This document shows positions 17,596-25,682 of a stretch of DNA of 64,000 nucleotides, one piece after another. Source of the DNA: Methylomonas koyamae (lineage in GTDB: Bacteria; Pseudomonadota; Gammaproteobacteria; Methylococcales; Methylomonadaceae). The position numbers and the translations under genes were made by a program. The stretch is from assembly GCF_019669905.1 (NCBI RefSeq), contig NZ_AP019777.1, positions 2,480,001 through 2,544,000 of the forward strand, given 5' to 3'. Position 1 is the stretch's first letter; each line of letters opens with the position of its first letter. The notes under the pieces are model-generated. The model was not told where the DNA came from and did not search any database. It worked only from the letters and a program-made list of their open reading frames with translations.

Positions 17596-18252
17596 ATGAA
17601 GTGTCCTCACTGCCATAAAGAAATTCACGCTGATATTATTGATTTAAGAGTTGGGACTGATTCTGATGGGTTTTGGCATATTGAAAAAATAACTTGCCCT
17701 GCATGTGAGCGATTTGTTCTTCATTTGATTTTGTCCGCTTCATACGTCGTAAACGGACATCCTATTAAAGGTTCAGAAATATCCCGTTATTTAGTTCGTC
17801 CTAGGGGAAGCATGCGGCCTAGTCCGCCCAAGGAAGTTCCTGAGGAATTTCGTTCGGACTATCGGGAAGCGGCGGCTGTGCTAGTAGATAGCCCTAAAGC
17901 CAGTGCTGCTTTAAGTCGACGCTGTCTACAACATTTGATTCGCGAAAAGGCTGGAATTAAAAAGTCTGATTTGGCAAAAGAGATAGATGCGCTGATTTCT
18001 TCAAATACATTGCCATCGCATCTTGTTGAAGCTGTAGATGCAATCAGAAACATTGGTAACTTTGCGGCCCATCCTATTAAAGCAACATCTAGTGGTGAGG
18101 TTTTGCCAGTGGAGCCTGGGGAAGCCGAATGGACGCTTGATGTTTTGGATGGGCTTTTTGATTTTTATTTTGTCCAGCCTGCGCGTCTGAAAGCAAAGCG
18201 CGATGCTTTAAATGAGAAGCTCGCCTTAGCCAACAAGCCGCCAATGAAATGA
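17596..18252 (+). CDS. DUF4145 zinc-ribbon protein, phage cargo gene
   Basis: 218 residues. The N-terminus has CPHC and CPAC pairs (a zinc ribbon), then a helical C-terminal half with AAAVLVDSPKASAALSRRCLQHLIREKAG and AIRNIGNFAAHPIK, the DUF4145 pattern. It is notably AT-richer than the core genes. It occupies the slot between zot and the phage intergenic repeat, where the complete copy has the coiled-coil regulator. DUF4145 proteins are often found in mobile and defence loci, so a superinfection or defence role is conceivable but unproven. Confidence 0.75.
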   Translation: MKCPHCHKEIHADIIDLRVGTDSDGFWHIEKITCPACERFVLHLILSASYVVNGHPIKGSEISRYLVRPRGSMRPSPPKEVPEEFRSDYREAAAVLVDSPKASAALSRRCLQHLIREKAGIKKSDLAKEIDALISSNTLPSHLVEAVDAIRNIGNFAAHPIKATSSGEVLPVEPGEAEWTLDVLDGLFDFYFVQPARLKAKRDALNEKLALANKPPMK

Positions 18253-18288
18253 AAGTGAAGGCGAAGCGATTGGCATATTTACTTGCTC

Positions 18289-18329
18289 GCAATCCGGCCA
18301 GCGTCAGCCAGCCGGATTGCCCGCGCGGG
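18289..18329. other. Hairpin plus CCCGCGCGGG palindrome, left phage copy (candidate replication origin or packaging signal)
   Basis: GCAATCCGGC (18289-18298) pairs perfectly with GCCGGATTGC (18311-18320) across a 12-nt loop. The last C of the stem begins the 10-bp palindrome CCCGCGCGGG (18320-18329). The right phage copy has the same arrangement with a different stem sequence at 26393-26427. It lies just downstream of the last + strand gene, where filamentous phages carry their intergenic origin/packaging region. Confidence 0.55.
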
Positions 18330-18545
18330 AAAGCCTTCGATCCTCTAAATTCTCACATTAACCAGACCGAAACAGCCTTAAATGAAGGCAAGGGCTGTTG
18401 TGACCGGCGGCAAAGGTCTTTATGGCCAATATAACTTTCAACGCCGAATGAAGCGCCGCCTCGAACAATCCGACACAGCGGGAGACCGAACCCGGCGCGA
18501 TGCACCGGAGCCGGAAGGCGATCGAAACTTGAGCCTTATTAAGTG

Positions 18546-18733
18546 ATAGCGCCACTAGGCGCCGTTCCGGTCGGTTAGGCGCAAAGCGGAGCGCAGTGTT
18601 GCGGTCCGCTTTGCGGTTGCGAACGTAAGCTCGCCGTCATCGTAAGGGAGCGAAGCGAACCACATTTTTACAATATAGAACCAGCACCGGGCCAGCCTTG
18701 GCCCGGCTAGCCAGTTACCAGGCGCGTGGCTCT
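18546..18733. repeat. Inovirus intergenic repeat, left copy
   Basis: About 190 bp repeated, with scattered differences, at 26683-26879. Shared landmarks are the GCGCC/GGCGC mini-hairpin at the start, the stretch ATAAGGGAGCGAAGCGAACC (GTAAGG in this copy), and the CCGGGCC/GGCCCGG hairpin (18687-18706) whose 6-nt loop differs between copies. The repeat also contains the stop codon of the leftward regulator. The two copies mark the ends of one phage unit of about 8.1 kb. Confidence 0.85.
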
Positions 18734-19146
18734 GTAAAAGCTCGATTTTGGCCGGCATCCGCGGTTGGAACATTACCATTACCATATTTAACATAATATA
18801 CACTTTTGAGGTCCGGTAAATCTGGCCGTAGGGTGTTGGCGTTAGACTCTGGCCCGTTTGACACCGTTAAGAATGCCAGGCTTGCGGCAATTCCTATTTT
18901 TTTCGCGTGGCTAAGCCAGGCGGCTTTTACTGCGCCATCGCTTCTTGCAATTGCGGCAGCTATAAGTATTTCGTCCGGGTCTTTTTCTAGTATTTCAGCA
19001 ATTTTTATAGCGGTTTCGTCCGCTATTGTTCCTCTGCTTCTTATCATAGAAACGGCTGATTTTCGTATGTCTAGCGCTTTAGCCGTTGCGTAGTCGCTGC
19101 CTGTCTTCGCTTTCAGTTCGTCCATGTATTCGTTTATGCTTTTCAT
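18715..19146 (-). CDS. Phage repressor-type regulator (DUF3693-like HTH)
   Basis: 143 residues; AAAAGGATAA lies just before ATG 19146. The N-terminal 60 residues form a helix-turn-helix resembling phage DUF3693 proteins (YATAKALDIRKSAVSMIRSRG, then DETAIKIAEILEKDPDEIL), followed by a hydrophobic stretch (GIAASLAFLTVS) and a non-conserved tail. The tail is encoded across the attachment-like site and ends EPRAW inside the repeat. By position (leftward, divergent from the phage early genes) it should be the RstR-like lysogeny repressor. It follows the small membrane protein gene by 4 bp. Confidence 0.7.
   Translation of the reverse strand: MKSINEYMDELKAKTGSDYATAKALDIRKSAVSMIRSRGTIADETAIKIAEILEKDPDEILIAAAIARSDGAVKAAWLSHAKKIGIAASLAFLTVSNGPESNANTLRPDLPDLKSVYYVKYGNGNVPTADAGQNRAFTEPRAW
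18786..18813. other. Phage attachment-like site: XerD arm and centre of dif, no XerC arm
   Basis: The XerD arm ATTTAACATAA and 6-bp centre TATACA are identical to the dif site at 27208-27235. The remaining 11 bases (CTTTTGAGGTC) match only 2 of 11 of its XerC arm. This is what an inovirus attP or phage-phage junction would look like when only XerD binds well, as described for TLC phage of Vibrio cholerae. It lies inside the 3' end of the leftward regulator gene. Confidence 0.75.
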
Positions 19147-19150
19147 GGCT

Positions 19151-19384
19151 TTATCCTTTTAAGAGTAGGCCGACTATCCAGCCTATTAGTGTAATTATTA
19201 CCAGGTAACCTAAAAATATTGTTATCAGTTTTGTTTTCTTGTTTTTGTTTTTTTTATTCGCTTTTTTGGCGGTTATCTTTTTAGGTATTTCCTGATTTTT
19301 GTTCCTGTATTTGTCACGCCATCTGAATTCCTTCGGGTTGTAATATATTGAATTATTTTCCCTTTTCCCTCTTTTTGGCTTCAT
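19151..19384 (-). CDS. Small lysine-rich protein with C-terminal TM helix (phage)
   Basis: 77 residues from ATG 19384; a longer frame reaches 19471 but runs through the operator region. The N-terminal two thirds are extremely basic (KKITAKKANKKNKNKKTK) and end in one TM helix (LITIFLGYLVIITLIGWIVGLLL). AT-rich DNA. It ends 4 bp before the repressor start and is probably co-transcribed with it. Family not recognised. A tail-anchored cationic protein next to a repressor could act in immunity or regulation, but nothing in the sequence shows this. Confidence 0.5.
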   Translation of the reverse strand: MKPKRGKRENNSIYYNPKEFRWRDKYRNKNQEIPKKITAKKANKKNKNKKTKLITIFLGYLVIITLIGWIVGLLLKG

Positions 19385-19454
19385 TGTTTTTTTGTTGGTT
19401 ATCGCTTGCTGAACTTTACGCTTGACGCGCGTTAAAAACAATGGTTCACTGTGT

Positions 19455-19479
19455 CTGAACTGGTTCAGCAATGCTGAAC
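19455..19479. promoter_or_regulatory. CTGAAC operator cluster between divergent phage genes
   Basis: CTGAAC-TG-GTTCAG (19455-19468) is a perfect inverted repeat around a 2-bp centre, followed by a third half-site CTGAAC (19474-19479). A related GGTTCAC lies just before. The cluster sits between the leftward repressor operon and the rightward early genes, the expected place for the phage repressor to bind. Confidence 0.55.
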
Positions 19480-19507
19480 GTTTTTAACGTGAAATCGAGG
19501 GCAGCCG

Positions 19508-19945
19508 ATGACTACTACAGCGCAAAAACCGCAAATCAATACCCGGCCCGCGCCGAGTACAAAAACTGTTTTATATCTTCTAGATTTGGCTCGTGGCACT
19601 CGTTATGCCCGTCGTCAATTCCAGCCTGCTCGGGTCCTTCTTCCGGTGGGCGATTGGTCCGGCGCTGATCGTTATGCGATTGAGCGGCGCGGCCGATTCT
19701 TATTAACGGGCGCTGCCCCGGCCTCCTGCCATAGTCCCGTTGATGCTGTAGGGCAGGGGGCCATTTTTCATAGCCTCGCTAAATCTCCATTTTTGGTTTT
19801 GTCCGTTATTGGTCGCGGGGTCTGTCCTATGCGATTGATACCGTTTGATGTCCGCATGGTTATTCGGTTTGGCGATTCTCTTATGCCTCTGGCTGTTCAG
19901 TCGTGGGATGTTCGCCGCGCTGATGGCATAGGGGCTGATCTATGA
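19508..19945 (+). CDS. Unknown inovirus early protein
   Basis: 145 residues from ATG 19508, with GAGGGCAG 5 bases upstream. Rich in Arg and Pro, no TM helix, and no recognised domain. It is first in the rightward phage transcription unit, its stop overlaps the next start (ATGA), and it precedes Rep by two small genes. Early position suggests a role in replication or in controlling the repressor; function unknown. Confidence 0.55.
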   Translation: MTTTAQKPQINTRPAPSTKTVLYLLDLARGTRYARRQFQPARVLLPVGDWSGADRYAIERRGRFLLTGAAPASCHSPVDAVGQGAIFHSLAKSPFLVLSVIGRGVCPMRLIPFDVRMVIRFGDSLMPLAVQSWDVRRADGIGADL

Positions 19946-20085
19946 AAATCCTAATCGCCGTCCAATACCAACCGTGCCCGATCTGCCAAGGCAAAGGCCA
20001 CGATTGGCTAAATCTTTATTGCTGCGCTGCCTGTAATGGGGCTGGCGTCGTGCTCGTTGATCGCTCTAAAGAGCTTCCGTTCTGA
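19942..20085 (+). CDS. 47-residue DnaJ-type zinc-finger protein (phage)
   Basis: Starts at an ATG overlapping the previous stop (ATGA) and ends TGA at 20083. It contains two CxxCxGxG repeats, CPICQGKG (residues 12-19) and CAACNGAG (28-35 region), the motif of the DnaJ cysteine-rich zinc domain. The four cysteines can bind one zinc. Tight packing between phage genes and the intact motif support a real gene despite its size. Similar single DnaJ-type zinc modules act in protein or nucleic-acid binding; the partner here is unknown. Confidence 0.7.
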   Translation: MKILIAVQYQPCPICQGKGHDWLNLYCCAACNGAGVVLVDRSKELPF

Positions 20086-20093
20086 GGTCTGCC

Positions 20094-20306
20094 GTGGCTA
20101 ACAAACCCAACGACTTAAAACCCTCCGATTTCTCGGTATTCGCTGCCACGGTCTATGCCGCCAGCGCCACTATGTTGGAGTTCGAAGACTATTTCGAGAC
20201 TTACGAACAATTGCTTCGAATGCTTTGGTGGAATCCCGAAGTCGATTTGCAGCTTGCGATTGAATCCAACCCGTCTGGCGTCAGTTTTGGGGAGTTCAAA
20301 GGATGA
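20094..20306 (+). CDS. Small unknown phage protein
   Basis: 70 residues from GTG 20094, preceded by GAGGTCT about 5 bases upstream. Acidic and aromatic-rich (MLEFEDYFETYEQLLRMLWWNPEVDL), with no TM helix and no recognised family. Its TGA overlaps the Rep start (ATGA), so translation is probably coupled to Rep. Confidence 0.6.
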   Translation: MANKPNDLKPSDFSVFAATVYAASATMLEFEDYFETYEQLLRMLWWNPEVDLQLAIESNPSGVSFGEFKG

Positions 20307-21649
20307 CCGACTCACTTTTAGCGTTTGAAGACCTGCCGCAATCGCTGCAAGACAAAATACGCCCGCCGCGCAAGCTGACACTGGCCGACCGTATCCGCCA
20401 TGCGGAAATGACGGCGTCAATTTTTCCAAGAAAGTACGCCCGCCGCGCGGAAGCGATGAGCGACGACGCCAGGAGGAGCGAAGAGCGCGAGCGCGGCTGC
20501 CCCCCCATTACTAACAGGGGGGGAAAGTCTGGGGACGCAGCCACTAGCGACAAACTGCCGAGTTGGGAAGCCAAAGAAAAATTGCAGTTTGTTGCCGTTG
20601 GTAAGCGTGGCCTGTTTCAGGTGATCGCGATACCTCGGCCGGATAAATCCAAGTCCGAAAAGCACTCGTTTATCGATTGGGTGAATTTCACTTTCAAAAC
20701 CGCAGCCATGCCGATGCATTTAAAAACCGGCCATCAAGCGGTTACGGATTACGAATACGTTCAATGCCTGTCCGCGCATTTGTTCTCGATCTTCGGCTAT
20801 GGCGTGCTGAACCAACGCGAAAGCGGGATGAACTTCTATAAACACTCGTTCGACGTTGGCACTCTGCTCAATCATCAACTCGGCCTGGTCTGCATTGGCG
20901 GCCAGAATGACACTGTCGCCGTGACCATTAAAGGGCAAGGCTTGATGACTGCCCAACCCGGCTGGGAAGCCAGGCTCTACGCCTTTTTGCAATCGATACC
21001 GGGGGCCAAGATAACCCGCCTCGATCTGGCGAACGACAATTTCAACAGCAAAACCAGTCTCGACGACTACTTGTCGATGTATCACGCCGGCTTATTTATC
21101 AATCGGGGCAGGGCGCCCAACATCGAACAGGCCGGCAACTGGGTTAAACCCAACGGCAAAGGCCGAACGCTGTACATCGGCAACCGCAAAAGCGGCAAGC
21201 TGCTGCGGATCTACGAAAAAGGCCTACAACTGGCGAATGGCTTCCACGAAAAATTTCCGAATTGGGTTCGGGTGGAACTCGAACTTAAAGCCGATGACCG
21301 GGTAATTCCGTTCGACGCCTTACTTCGGCCCGGTCAATACCTGGCCGGCGCCTATCCCGCCTTAGCCAACATGCACCGGGTACAAAATCGAATTGAAACC
21401 TTCAAGCGCACAGCTGAAAGCACGTTGGAAAAAGCCGAGCAAGTCACCCGCCACCAATTCGGCCGCTATATCTGGGCCTTGGCCGAATGGTATGGCGTCG
21501 AAACCGCATTTGAAAGATTAACCCAAGGCAAAGAAGAGCTGCCTAAGTCGCTCTCTAAAGTCCTTGGCTTTCAAGAACGGCAGGATGAAACCGATTTCAT
21601 CCATCAACAAACCATACTGACTTTTAACCAAGGGGCAATACTGCTATGA
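20303..21649 (+). CDS. Inovirus replication initiation protein (Rep_trans / RstA-like)
   Basis: 448 residues. After a basic, unstructured N-terminus (about 1-110) comes a replication-initiation-factor core: SFIDWVNFTFKT near 130, then AKITRLDLANDNFNSKTSLDDY (conserved RLDL..D), GRTLYIGNRKSGKLLRIYEKG with the likely nicking tyrosines, and WVRVELELKADDRVIP. Such proteins nick one strand at the phage origin to start rolling-circle replication. It overlaps the ssDNA-binding gene by 4 nt. Confidence 0.88.
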   Translation: MTDSLLAFEDLPQSLQDKIRPPRKLTLADRIRHAEMTASIFPRKYARRAEAMSDDARRSEERERGCPPITNRGGKSGDAATSDKLPSWEAKEKLQFVAVGKRGLFQVIAIPRPDKSKSEKHSFIDWVNFTFKTAAMPMHLKTGHQAVTDYEYVQCLSAHLFSIFGYGVLNQRESGMNFYKHSFDVGTLLNHQLGLVCIGGQNDTVAVTIKGQGLMTAQPGWEARLYAFLQSIPGAKITRLDLANDNFNSKTSLDDYLSMYHAGLFINRGRAPNIEQAGNWVKPNGKGRTLYIGNRKSGKLLRIYEKGLQLANGFHEKFPNWVRVELELKADDRVIPFDALLRPGQYLAGAYPALANMHRVQNRIETFKRTAESTLEKAEQVTRHQFGRYIWALAEWYGVETAFERLTQGKEELPKSLSKVLGFQERQDETDFIHQQTILTFNQGAILL

Positions 21650-21981
21650 GTACTTTATTAGTAATGGGCTGGAAACATTCGCAGGGCGAATTCAACGGCA
21701 ACAGCTACGACTACACCACCATCTACACCCGCGCAAGGCTGCGGGCCGCTGATAACCAATGCGGCTATGCCGGTATCGAGATTCGCGGCGAACCCTTCCT
21801 CGTTGAAAAGCTTTCCAAGCTCGATTTCAGCAAAGGCGATGTTGAATGCGACGTGGTCACGGAACAAGTCGCCATCGGTAAGGGCATGTTCCAAGACCTT
21901 GCCGTTGATATCCGGCCGTTGCCAGCATCGGCCACGAATCAACGCACCGGCAACAGCGCAAGCGCCTCGCCTAGCACCTAG
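21646..21981 (+). CDS. Phage single-stranded DNA-binding protein (pV-like)
   Basis: 111 residues starting ATGAG over the Rep stop. Small beta-rich protein (EFNGNSYDYTTIYTRARL, YAGIEIRGEPFLVEKLSKLDF, GDVECDVVTEQVAIGKGMFQDLAVDIRPL) with a disordered Ser/Ala tail, resembling inovirus pV/RstB-type ssDNA-binding proteins. It would coat the + strand before virion assembly. The call combines fold pattern and position directly after Rep. Confidence 0.7.
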   Translation: MSTLLVMGWKHSQGEFNGNSYDYTTIYTRARLRAADNQCGYAGIEIRGEPFLVEKLSKLDFSKGDVECDVVTEQVAIGKGMFQDLAVDIRPLPASATNQRTGNSASASPST

Positions 21982-21986
21982 TTGAT

Positions 21987-22232
21987 ATGACCGACGTTTG
22001 CGTACTGTCCGGCCAAGCCTACACCGTCACGGAATGGCCTGGGCTAACCCAGGCGGTGTGCGAATCGTCGGCCGGGGTCTGGCAAGCCTGGCCGACCTCA
22101 CTGGAAACCTTATTTACAACGTACTTTGCCTTCGATGCCGATTTTTTCCAAACCATCTTAGGCAATTCGCTCATAGCGTTCGCGCTTGGGCTTTCAGCGG
22201 GTACGGTCGTATCGATTATGCGCCGTACCTAA
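21987..22232 (+). CDS. Small phage membrane protein, possible minor coat component
   Basis: 81 residues. A soluble half with two cysteines (VCVLSG, QAVCESS) leads to a C-terminal hydrophobic helix (TILGNSLIAFALGLSAGTVVSIM) ending in RRT. Its place between the ssDNA-binding protein and the major coat protein is where inoviruses keep pIX/pVII-like minor coat genes. No family recognised beyond that. Confidence 0.6.
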   Translation: MTDVCVLSGQAYTVTEWPGLTQAVCESSAGVWQAWPTSLETLFTTYFAFDADFFQTILGNSLIAFALGLSAGTVVSIMRRT

Positions 22233-22271
22233 AACCGGGCCTTTGCCCAATTATCCAATGGAGTATTACTC

Positions 22272-22469
22272 ATGAAAAAAGCTTATGCAGTTGTTGCAGC
22301 CACCGTTGCCTCTTTTTATGCCAGCCTGGCTAACGCCACCGTTACAGAAACCGTCGATACCGCCTTTGCCAGCGGTAAAACCATGGTCGAGGGTGGTGCC
22401 GAAGGCTGGATCGTGATGGTTGCCGTTCTGACCGGTCTGGGTATCGTCGTTTCCCTGCTGCGGAAGTAA
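22272..22469 (+). CDS. Inovirus major coat protein (pVIII-like)
   Basis: 65 residues: signal peptide MKKAYAVVAATVASFYASLANA with an AxA-type cleavage site, leaving a mature protein of about 43 residues. This has an acidic amphipathic N-terminus (TVTETVDTAFASGKTMVEGG), one TM helix (WIVMVAVLTGLGIVVSLL) and a basic end (RK). This is the standard plan of filamentous-phage major capsid proteins. GGAG lies 8-9 bases before the ATG. Confidence 0.92.
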   Translation: MKKAYAVVAATVASFYASLANATVTETVDTAFASGKTMVEGGAEGWIVMVAVLTGLGIVVSLLRK

Positions 22470-22473
22470 TTCA

Positions 22474-22557
22474 ATGCTGACGACAACAATACTAGCCTCT
22501 GTATATGTCATATCGTTCCTGGCCGGGGCGGTGGTCGGTAGCGTTGTCGTCAAATAA
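22474..22557 (+). CDS. 27-residue hydrophobic minor coat protein (pVII/pIX-like)
   Basis: An ATG 4 bp after the coat stop opens a 27-residue frame that is almost wholly one TM helix (TILASVYVISFLAGAVVGSVVV) ending in K. Size and hydrophobicity match pVII/pIX of filamentous phages (about 32 residues). It fits exactly between the coat protein and the pIII-like gene. Confidence 0.6.
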   Translation: MLTTTILASVYVISFLAGAVVGSVVVK

Positions 22558-22561
22558 GCCT

Positions 22562-23893
22562 ATGCGCTCGAACATTCTCCTACTGCTATTAATATTCGCC
22601 GGGCTACTGCTGCCGTCTGCTGGGTTTTGCGCTCCGGCTCCGGTAGTAATGCCCGCAACCATCGCCACCGGTTCTCCTTCTTGGTGGTCTGGCTTCACGG
22701 CGGTGAGCAATGCCACCGGCGCCCAAGTGAGTAAAGGTGTTACCGCGTCTCTGCTTAGCAGTCTCGGCGCGTCCAACTCGCTACCTGCGACCATATCAAC
22801 TACAGTTCCGCGAGCTACGCTCGCCGCCAGTGCAGCCAAAATCATTCGCGGCGCTTCGCCGGCCGGCCTTGCCTCAATGGCTCTGTTTGCTGCGCTCTCA
22901 ACCGCTATTTCAATGAATCCAGATGGCACAATAAATCAGGTTAATGTTCCTTCTAGTTGTGCTGCTTATATCAATGGCAATTTTTCAGGCTGTACCGCGT
23001 CTTCTCCTTGTTATTGCACGGTTATTAGCGCCGTTCAAGTCAATATGTATTATCAAACCGGTGCTTATCGCGGCTACTTTATTGCACCTTTCCCCTGGTC
23101 GAATATTACCGAGACTGTAACCCCATCGGAAACAGATTTATCGGCGAAAATACAGGCCACCAGCGTGCCCAGCCATCAGTTGTTTGTAGCCGAAATGAAC
23201 GACATTCTCGCCAATAAAGCCGGAAACATTGATTTTGGCACCCATGTAATGCCAAAAGCCCAACCCGCGACCGTGTCCGCCAGCCCAGTGACCGGGCCGG
23301 CCGAAGTGGTCGCCACCGAAACCACGCCAAACTCTGACGGCTCCACCACAACCACCACCCGCACCGCGCAAACTACCGCAACCCCAAGCCCGCGCGGCTC
23401 CACCGTCGGCGATATCGGTGTCGATTGGAAAACCGCCACCACCATGACCAGCGTCGCCCATAACAACGCCACCGGTGCCGAAACTACTGCCACTAGCACC
23501 ACCAACGACGGCACCGCGACCACCAAGGCCCCGTCGAACTTCGATTGCCCGAGCTGCGCCCAAGAAACCACGTTGCAAAGCCTCAAGGCCGGCACGGCCA
23601 ACACCTTGACGCCGAAAACGTTGAAGAGCTTCGATAATGCCGTCGCCGAAGATGCTATCGCCGATAGCAAAGCCGCCTATGATGCCAAGTTTCAACAGGT
23701 CAAAACCGATCTGGCTAACCTGTTCAGCCTGACCGCGTCGGCCAATAACGAACTGCCCGAATTTGATTTTGGCACTATTCACGGCCAGCATATCCAATCG
23801 AGCTTAAACAACCATTCCACTGCGCTCTCTTACGTTGGCATGACACTGATTTTCGCCGCCACCGTTTTTTCTATCTGGCTTCTATTGGGGTAA
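22562..23893 (+). CDS. Inovirus adsorption protein (pIII-like)
   Basis: 443 residues from ATG 22562, 4 bp after the minor coat stop. A signal peptide (SNILLLLLIFAGLLLPSAGFC) is followed by a Ser/Thr/Ala-rich ectodomain. That includes a Cys-containing patch (SSCAAYINGNFSGCTASSPCYC), a long Thr-rich low-complexity linker (about 240-345), and a C-terminal TM helix (YVGMTLIFAATVFSIWLLLG) that would hold it in the membrane before virion release. This is the pIII plan: receptor-binding domains, flexible linker, anchor. Host receptor unknown. Confidence 0.82.
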   Translation: MRSNILLLLLIFAGLLLPSAGFCAPAPVVMPATIATGSPSWWSGFTAVSNATGAQVSKGVTASLLSSLGASNSLPATISTTVPRATLAASAAKIIRGASPAGLASMALFAALSTAISMNPDGTINQVNVPSSCAAYINGNFSGCTASSPCYCTVISAVQVNMYYQTGAYRGYFIAPFPWSNITETVTPSETDLSAKIQATSVPSHQLFVAEMNDILANKAGNIDFGTHVMPKAQPATVSASPVTGPAEVVATETTPNSDGSTTTTTRTAQTTATPSPRGSTVGDIGVDWKTATTMTSVAHNNATGAETTATSTTNDGTATTKAPSNFDCPSCAQETTLQSLKAGTANTLTPKTLKSFDNAVAEDAIADSKAAYDAKFQQVKTDLANLFSLTASANNELPEFDFGTIHGQHIQSSLNNHSTALSYVGMTLIFAATVFSIWLLLG

Positions 23894-23907
23894 GGGCAGG
23901 GGCTACC

Positions 23908-24258
23908 ATGTCTGTTTTCGTCGATGTCGTTAATTCTGTGGTTGAACTCGGGCAAACCGTGTCCGATTTCTTCACGGGTGGGGTCTATGACTTGATCGTT
24001 GCCGCTACGGCCTGGTTTGTGAAATGGGCCGTTGCGGTCATGTGGTCGGCCAAACTGGCCGCGCTCGAATTCTCCTGGGATGTGGCCCAGGAGCTGATAA
24101 CCTCGCTCAATATCAGCAGTCACTTGAATAACGCCTGGAACTCGTTAAATTCTCAGGTGTTGCAACTGTTGACCTTCTTCCGGGTGCCGGAAGCCTTGAA
24201 CATCGTGTTCAGCGCCGCGACCACTAAATTCGTGTTCCGCTTCCTCGGTTTCTCGTAA
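23908..24258 (+). CDS. pVI-like minor coat / assembly protein (DUF2523-like)
   Basis: 116 residues with several hydrophobic stretches (YDLIVAATAWFVKWAVAVMW, VFSAATTKFVFRFLGF), resembling the DUF2523/pVI group that lies between pIII and Zot in many inoviruses. An AGGGGC run (23899-23904) just before the ATG can act as ribosome site. Its TAA lies within a GTAACGCGTTAC palindrome that precedes zot. Confidence 0.75.
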   Translation: MSVFVDVVNSVVELGQTVSDFFTGGVYDLIVAATAWFVKWAVAVMWSAKLAALEFSWDVAQELITSLNISSHLNNAWNSLNSQVLQLLTFFRVPEALNIVFSAATTKFVFRFLGFS

Positions 24259-24266
24259 CGCGTTAC
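24255..24266. promoter_or_regulatory. Palindromic operator GTAACGCGTTAC before zot
   Basis: Perfect 12-bp palindrome overlapping the pVI-like stop codon and ending 5 bases before the zot ATG, so a bound protein could block zot translation or transcription start. The same sequence recurs at 25683 and 25741, with 10-bp versions at 25709, 25921 and 26360. Confidence 0.6.
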
Positions 24267-24271
24267 CCAAA

Positions 24272-25681
24272 ATGGCAACGGCAATTCATCACGGCCCGCC
24301 TGGCTCGTTTAAGTCCTTCACCCTGGTTCAGCGCCGAGCGATCGACGCCTTAAAGGAGGGAAGGGTGGTTGTGACCAATATCCGCGGCTTTACCTCGCTG
24401 GATCGGATCAAAGACCAGTTCGAAGACATTAAATTTCCGGAATCGGCCGAGCTGATCTACATGCACACCGAAATTGCCGAGCATCGGCTATACATGGCGT
24501 CGTGGTTTCATTGGGTGCCGCTGCGGGCCTTGGTGCTGATCGATGAAGCCCAACGCATTTACCCGGATCGGCGCGACTTCAAAAAAGAAAACCTCGATAC
24601 CCGTATCGCGCCGCCAGGCTTCGAAGTCCAAGAGCTGGCCGTGGAAATTGAAGACGAATACACCGGCGAACGCTATTTCGTCTACCGCCCGGAAAACGTC
24701 GATACCGCCTTCGATATGCAACGCCATTTTCAATGGGATGTTTACCTCTCCACGCCCAACATCAACAAGATAAAGGACTTTATCCGCGAAGTGGCCGAGG
24801 TGGCGTATCGGCACAAATCGCTATCCGGCAAGCTGCCGGACTGGTTAGCCAAATTGCTGGGCCTGCATAACTCCTGGTACGAGTTTCAACACGACGCCGA
24901 GAACAACGGCAAAGCCGCCACTCATTTGGTCGGCGCACCAAGGAAATATAAAGCCGATGAACGAATCTTTAAATGTTACCAATCCACCGCGACCGGCGAG
25001 CATACGCAAAGCAAAGCAGGGCAATCCATCTTTGGCGATCCGAAACTTAAGGCGGTTATGGCTGTGCTGGTTCTGGCTCTCGGTTCTCTGCTCTGGTCTA
25101 CGCTGTTTGGCGCTAAACCTGCTGCAAGCAAAACCGATCCGGCTAGCACTCTGCCCGCTTCGGTGGTGCCTGGGCCGCCTGCTGGGCCTGGCAATACTGG
25201 TGTGGCGAAAGCTGTTGGCCCGGCTGCTGCTGGCGCTGTTCCTGATGTATCTCACCAGCAAAACCCTGGTTTTTTTAATCAGCTAGGCTACAAGCTGCTG
25301 CAAATCGCTTACCAAGACTTTGCCGACCACTACCACAGCCGGCTAGCCTTCGTCGCCGACTCCGAAGATGGCCTAAAGACTGTCGATTTCCGCCAGTTGG
25401 CATTCGACGGGGTGAGGGTGGCTATTGCCTCGGTCTGTAGCGTTACTCTGCTAGCACCCGACGGAACGCAACTAAGGCTTGGCTGCTCCGCGCCGCAAGT
25501 GAAAAACTGCGCCGTCGCCTCCGACTCCGAAACCCTGATTATTCGCCGCAACTGCCACAAATACGGCGAACTGCCTAAAACCCCGCCAACCGATCTGCGA
25601 GAAATTGAGCTGAGGCCGGCTTTGATGAATATCGCCAGTGCCGATCCTGCTCAACCCTTGCCGCCAGCTAAAGCAAAATAG
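24272..25681 (+). CDS. zot: Zot-family phage assembly ATPase (pI-like)
   Basis: 469 residues. Walker A GPPGSFKS (residues 8-15) and Walker B ALVLIDEAQ (about 85-93) form the Zot P-loop domain, then a TM helix (VMAVLVLALGSLLWSTLF, about 265-282). A Pro/Ala-rich linker follows and a periplasmic C-terminal domain with VCSVTLLAPDGTQLRLGCS. Zot/pI powers extrusion of the phage through the inner membrane with the pIV-like or host secretin; no secretin gene is in the island, so a host secretin is probably used. The 3' half is duplicated as a remnant at 15419-16133. Confidence 0.92.
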   Translation: MATAIHHGPPGSFKSFTLVQRRAIDALKEGRVVVTNIRGFTSLDRIKDQFEDIKFPESAELIYMHTEIAEHRLYMASWFHWVPLRALVLIDEAQRIYPDRRDFKKENLDTRIAPPGFEVQELAVEIEDEYTGERYFVYRPENVDTAFDMQRHFQWDVYLSTPNINKIKDFIREVAEVAYRHKSLSGKLPDWLAKLLGLHNSWYEFQHDAENNGKAATHLVGAPRKYKADERIFKCYQSTATGEHTQSKAGQSIFGDPKLKAVMAVLVLALGSLLWSTLFGAKPAASKTDPASTLPASVVPGPPAGPGNTGVAKAVGPAAAGAVPDVSHQQNPGFFNQLGYKLLQIAYQDFADHYHSRLAFVADSEDGLKTVDFRQLAFDGVRVAIASVCSVTLLAPDGTQLRLGCSAPQVKNCAVASDSETLIIRRNCHKYGELPKTPPTDLREIELRPALMNIASADPAQPLPPAKAK

Positions 25682-25682
25682 C

